Source: Trogon surrucura
Taxonomy: Eukaryota > Chordata > Aves > Trogoniformes > Trogonidae
Reading direction: 5' to 3'
DNA length: 64,000 bases
NCBI GenBank assembly: GCA_020746105.1
Contig: CM036621.1
Coordinates: 22,340,501-22,404,500 of the forward strand
Shown here: piece by piece, positions 57,501 through 63,500 of the stretch
How positions within the stretch are numbered: the first letter of the stretch is position 1
How the letters are laid out: every line of letters begins with the position of its first letter
Notes under the pieces: model-generated
Database searches by the model: none
What the model was told of the DNA's origin: nothing
What the model saw: only the letters and a program-made list of their open reading frames with translations
Translations under genes and position numbers: made by a program

Positions 57501-60462
57501 CACAGACATATCAAATGTTGCTTAATTCTTAAATATACCACATTTGCACTCACACCACACAACTGATCATGCCTAAGGTCGCCCACACGCCTGGTGAAAT
57601 AGAAGTTGACATCCCTGACAGATCTTCATCACTTGATCCAGATGGGGTCAGGATTCCTTTTGCCCAGGAGCATAGTACTGCCTAATGTTCCCATCCACAC
57701 AGCACAACATGCAGTCCACTTTCTGCAGTCCGCACATACATGGAGTCCCAGGACTTGCAGACCTACTTTCAAACCAGAATCATAGAATCATAGAATGTTA
57801 GGGATTGGAAGGGACCTCGAAAGATCATCAAGTCCAATCCCCCTGCCAGAGCAGGAACGCCTAGATTATGCTACATAGGAATGTGTCCAGGCAGGTCTTG
57901 AATGTCTCCAGAGGAGGAGACTCCACAACCTCCCTGGGCAGCCTGTTCCAGGGCTCCATCACCCTCACTGAGAAGAGGTTTCTTCTCGAGTTTAAGCGGA
58001 ACCTCTTATGTTCCAGTTTCAGCCCATTACCCCTTGTCCTATCAGTGGTTGTCACCGAGAAGAGCCTGGCTCCATCCTCCTGACACTCACCCTTGATATA
58101 TTTGTAAACATTAATGAGGTCACCCCTCAGTCTCCTCTTCTCCAAACTAAAGAGCCCCAGCTCCCTCAGTCTTTTCTCATAAGGGAGATGCTCCACTCCC
58201 TTAATCATCCCAGTTGCCCTGTGCTGGACTCTCTCCAGCAGTTCCCTGTCTTTCTTGAACTGAGGGGCCCAGAACTGGACACAGTATTCCAGATGGGGTC
58301 TCACCAGGGCAGAGTAGAGGGGAAGGAGAACCTCTCTCGACCTACTAACCACCCCCCTTGTAATACACCCCAGGATGCCATTGGCCTTCCTGGCCACAAG
58401 GGCACAGTGCTGGCTCATGGCCATCCTGCTGTCCACCAAGACTCCCAGGTCCCTTTCCCCTACACTGCTCTCTAATAAGTCATTCCCCAACTTATACTGG
58501 AACCTGGGGTCGTTCCTACCCAGATGCAAGACTCTACATTTACCCTTGTTATATTTCATTAAATTTTTCCCCACCCAACCCTCCAGCCTGTCCAGGTCTC
58601 GCTGGATGGCAGCACAGCCTGCTGGTGTGTCAGCCACTCCTCCCAGCTTGGTGTCATCAGCAAACTTGCTGATAGTACTCTCTAGTCCCTCATCCAAGTC
58701 ATCGATGAATATACTGAATAATACTGGTCCCACTACCGACCCTTGAGGGACTCCACTGGATACAGGCCTCCAACCAGACTCCGCCCCATTGACCACAACT
58801 CTTTGGCTTCTTCCCCTTAGCCAGTTCGCAGTCCACCTCACTACCCGAGAGTCTAGACCACACTTCCTCAGTTTAGCAGCAAGGATGCTGTGGGAGACTG
58901 TGTCAAATGCTTTTCTGAAGTCAAGGTAGACCACATCCACTGCTCTGCCATCATCTATCCACCTTGTTATATCCTCGTAAAAGGCTATGAGGTTAGTCAA
59001 GCACGACTTCCCCTTGGTGAAGCCATGTTGACTGTCTAATGACCCTCTTATCCTTGATAGGCCTTGAGATGGCACCAAGGATAAGTCGTTCCATCACTTT
59101 CCCAGGGATGGAGGTGAGGCTGACCGGTCTATAGTTTCCCGGGTCCTCCTTCTTGCCCTTTTTGAAGACTGGAGTGACATTTGCTTCCCTCCAGTCCTCA
59201 GGCACCTCTCCCGTCTCCCAAGACTTGGCAAAGATGATGGAGAGTGGTCTAGCAATGACATCAGCCAGCTCCCTCAGCACCCGTGGATGCATCCCGTCTG
59301 GACCCATCGATTTAGGGATGTCCAGATTGCTTAATTGGTCCCTAACCCAGTCCTCATCGACTAAAGCAGACTCCTCCACTGCCCTGACTTCCTCTGGGGC
59401 CACAGGGGAACGGGGCTTCTCAGGACAGCCTCCATCAGAATCGACAGAGGACAAGGGTTTAAGCTTTGGGACTCTGGTTTCAAGACTGCTGTAACTCTGA
59501 GGCATGGACACACTGTTGGGAGTCACCAGGTCTGTTTTAGACATCCACAAAGAATGCAGGTTAGCTGTTCTACACTCCTACGCCTAGATTCATTCACAGA
59601 TACTGGAGAGAAAGGGAAATAGAGTTCAACGTTCCATAAATGTCTCCATCATACTGGAGGAGAAACAAATTTGGAAATCAAAGGACTTTTTTTTTTTATT
59701 TTCATACAACATATTAAACGGGTATACTGAATCAAAAGAATGAAAAAAAATGTTTTGAAAAGGAGTGAAAACAAAGTATTTTCAGACTACTTCACTTTGG
59801 GAGAGGAAGACACAGAATTAACTCACATCCAGTACATAGTAATAAACATGACATTAGCACTGTACTCATCCAACAGAGCACATGTGTGGCAGATTAGGAG
59901 GGACAAGTAGTATCAGCTAGATTAGTCTGACTGTCCAAATCCAGCAAAGTACAGAAATAATCTTGTACTTTTATTGAGAAAACATGTGCTCGTGGAGGGT
60001 GTGACAGACAGATGAACATCCTTATTTATCTGTATAAAATTTTGTGAAGTCAGTGTATGTACAGAAAACCAAAACCATCACACCAATGTTGAACCATGCT
60101 TGAACCTGTAAAATACCATCTCCGACATCTATTTAGTTTCATAAGGACTAAAGATACGGAGGAAACGTTCTTTGGTTCATCATGATTCTGGTTCAAAATG
60201 AGGCTGTAATAACAACATTACTCATAATAAAACATTAGTAGAAGAGCTTACAATGATCCCAGATTCAAGTAGACCTAATTATGCTGGCAGAGGAGCAGCA
60301 TAATTGAGAACAGTGTATTGTGCCACCAAGAGCTAACTTCATTACCTACTGATGAAATCTACAGCTCTGGAAACAGTGGGAAGAGGATGAAGCTGAAAAC
60401 TAGCCAAAGTGCATGGGTGAAGCAGAGAGAAAGAGAGAGAGAAGAGAGAGGGCGGAAGAGAT

Positions 60463-60523
<61 letters not shown>

Positions 60524-63500
60524 AGAGAGGGAGTGATGGCCAACTAGTGGATGGCAGGGGGAAGAAGGAAGAAGATACCTGTAGGCAGCACTAGATGAGG
60601 AGAACTTTTCACTTTCTTCACAGGGATTATTTTAACGGCAGAAATAGAGCGTGTACATAAAGGGACGTCAACAGCTGCAAACACAAAAGTGTAAATGGCA
60701 CATCCAAAAAGGGAAGAACGGAGTTTGGGAAGCTTGCCACAAAATTTTCTAATGTACTTGGGAGACACAATAGCAGGAAATTTCAAATACAAAAGCAGTC
60801 CAGAGAGCAGTGATGCAACGTTAAAAATATCCCTTTGTTCACCCTAATTCAGGACGTGTCTGTTCTATGCAGCATACAGAACTGCTGACTGCCACTATGC
60901 TGCAGGTGAAAAGAATCTGAAGTATTAGTTTTTATAAGCCACCAAAAAATTTTAGCTGAGATACACCACAAGCAAAAATACAAATGTTAAAATTAATATG
61001 GGTCAGTTAGAGCAAAATTAAGTGGAAAAACAAGGATTGAAAGGTGGAGAGAGGAACATTAAACCAGATACATTACACGAATTCTGGATTTTATGGCACA
61101 TATTTTACAAGTTCAGCAACAGAAGGAAGTGAAACATGAAACAATCTTGAAAATAGTCCCATGCCACCACACCAAAGGGTATGTAAACAGCAAATTGAGG
61201 AGGCTTCTACTGGACTCCATCAGCTAGCAAACTGAACGTACTAGATGTGGTAACACGGGGGAAAATCATACACAGCACTGTGCAAAATTCTAGCAATTGT
61301 TAAAAAAATGTCCAAACCAGCTGGTACTTCCTCCCTCTGACTCTGTATTGCAGCTAATGAGGAACTATCTTTAAAAAAAATAAACAATAAGGGGGAATGG
61401 GAGCAGTGGTGGCAAAAAAAGGCAAAGCCAAAACTACTCAGAGGTGAAGCTCAACAGGATCTGCCAAGATGAACATCTTGTAAATCATGGCTCCACCAGA
61501 ATAACTTGAGTAATGCTCTTGATTTCTGCAGAGTCTGAATTTTCTCCTCTAAAACATTTTAGCTTTCTGCACATACTAAATGGGAAATGTTAGATGCCTC
61601 CTCACATTCCATGCCAGCTCTCCCAGGCGTGCAAAATCAAGAATAAGAGGAACCACATTTCTGATACTTTACACACTCATAGGGAGCAGTGGGCCAGCTT
61701 GAGGGAGGCACTTACATCAGGGTGGTGTGTACACCCCCTCTTGTGGCAGATCTTTCTGATCTCTGGCAAAACTGGAAAGTCCACAGACTTCACCAACCTG
61801 GGAAAAGGCCTCTCAAGCAAAAGGATGCGAAAAGAGGTTGATAGAATTTTTTTTAAACATCATAAAATCATCAGTTTTTAATTTGATGGGATTGTTTAAA
61901 ACTCTTTTTTAAAAAAAAAAAAAAAGTGAAAGAGGAAGGCAAATCAAACTCTGTTCTCCATGTTTCTTCCTGAGCACCAGAAACTCTGCAAATATATTAT
62001 ATCCCAAATGCAAACAGCCTGTGGTTTAGGAAACAACCCTAATTCTGTTCTGCTCTGTAACTGACTGGATTCATTCATCCACAATGCAGTCAAAATACTA
62101 ACCACTATAAAAAGTCATCAAAGGAAAAGAAAGGAAATGAAACCACCAGAAAACCAACCCATACAACCACACACTTTCACCCTGCCAAAACACACACCAT
62201 CACTATAGAAAATTGGATGCTGATATTAACATGAAAACTGGGTCATTTAGGTAAGTTCGGGTTTAAAATCATTGTTGCTAACAAAAGATTTTTTAATTAC
62301 TTAAATGGTTAGTTCCTGCCCTTAAATCCTGGTCACAAGCCTCCATCTTCCGCTGAAACTAACAGGATTCACACATTGGCACCCACAAATCCATCCTGTC
62401 TAAACACACCAAGATTCACAGGTGCTCAAAAGCACTCCAAGTAGTGCACACCTTTCCTCAAAGCAGTATAAAAGGATACACAGAAGCAAATCCAGTCTGC
62501 TGCCTTTAACAGACAAAGAACACTTGTTGAGCTAAGAAATGCTGCTGGTGATGCCACGGTGCAGCACAAGGCTTTTCTTGTTTTAGTCGCCAAGCAAACT
62601 AAATTTGGAAACCCCTGCTGCAGTGCACGTCCGGGGAAATCAACCACATCAGGCAGCTGACATGCAGGGGGAGCTGCAGAGATGTCTCTGGAGCACTTAA
62701 CCCACCTTTTTCTTGTCCATTGCTGCTCAGCCCATTGATAACAGTTTTTGCAACATCAACTTCTTCGTGTTCTGTAAGACAAAGGAAGAAGCAAATTATC
62801 TCTGGGTTAAAACCTCTGCAACTGAATTTAACCTCTGACTATAAGGGGCCAGCACTATTTGATTCATGAACTAAGAAGTATTCCATCAGGAGATGTTGCT
62901 TGGAGAGACAAGTCTCCCTCAGAGGACACTAGTGTTTCTCACTTCCCTTTCCCTACCTTGATCACAGCCTCTTTTAAACAGGGACTGTCTCTGAATGTGT
63001 ATATGGCATCCAGCTCAGTGATGAGATTTTCAATAGAACTTTTTTCAAGTCTGCAATGTCCTCAGCTGGCATGAGTAAAACTGGCTCTTGTGAATTCAGA
63101 GAAACACAGAAGATAGTGCTAAAAAGGACCTCCAAGGGTCAATCTAAAGCCATACTCCTGACCCACAGTAGAATAAAACCTACTTCTGTCACTGCTGACA
63201 AATGGTTGCCTAACAAGTTCTTACAAACTTCCAGCATCACCCTAAAGCAACCTGCTCCAGTGCTTCACAACCTGGAAGCTTATCAATGCTTAAGCCAAAT
63301 TCCCGGGTCATGTTTTTCAGACCCTGACTATTCTCCCAGCTTTCCTCTGGACTCTCTCCAAACGGTTCACATTTTTCTCAAAATGTGGTGCTAAAAACTG
63401 GAGACGATACTCCAGTTGAGACTTGATAAGGTGATAAAAACAAGTGGGAATATCATTCCACAGGTCCTATATATGGCATTTACGGTGTCTGCTTTGTTTT

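Noticed and set aside
58008..58746. + strand frames over the CR1 copy
   Set aside because: Antisense of the CR1 reverse transcriptase; no independent coding signal.
59440..59553. A further SORBS1 exon just upstream of the CR1 coding region
   Set aside because: There is an acceptor-like AG, but no matching donor, no similarity to SORBS1, and the frame runs straight into CR1 protein.
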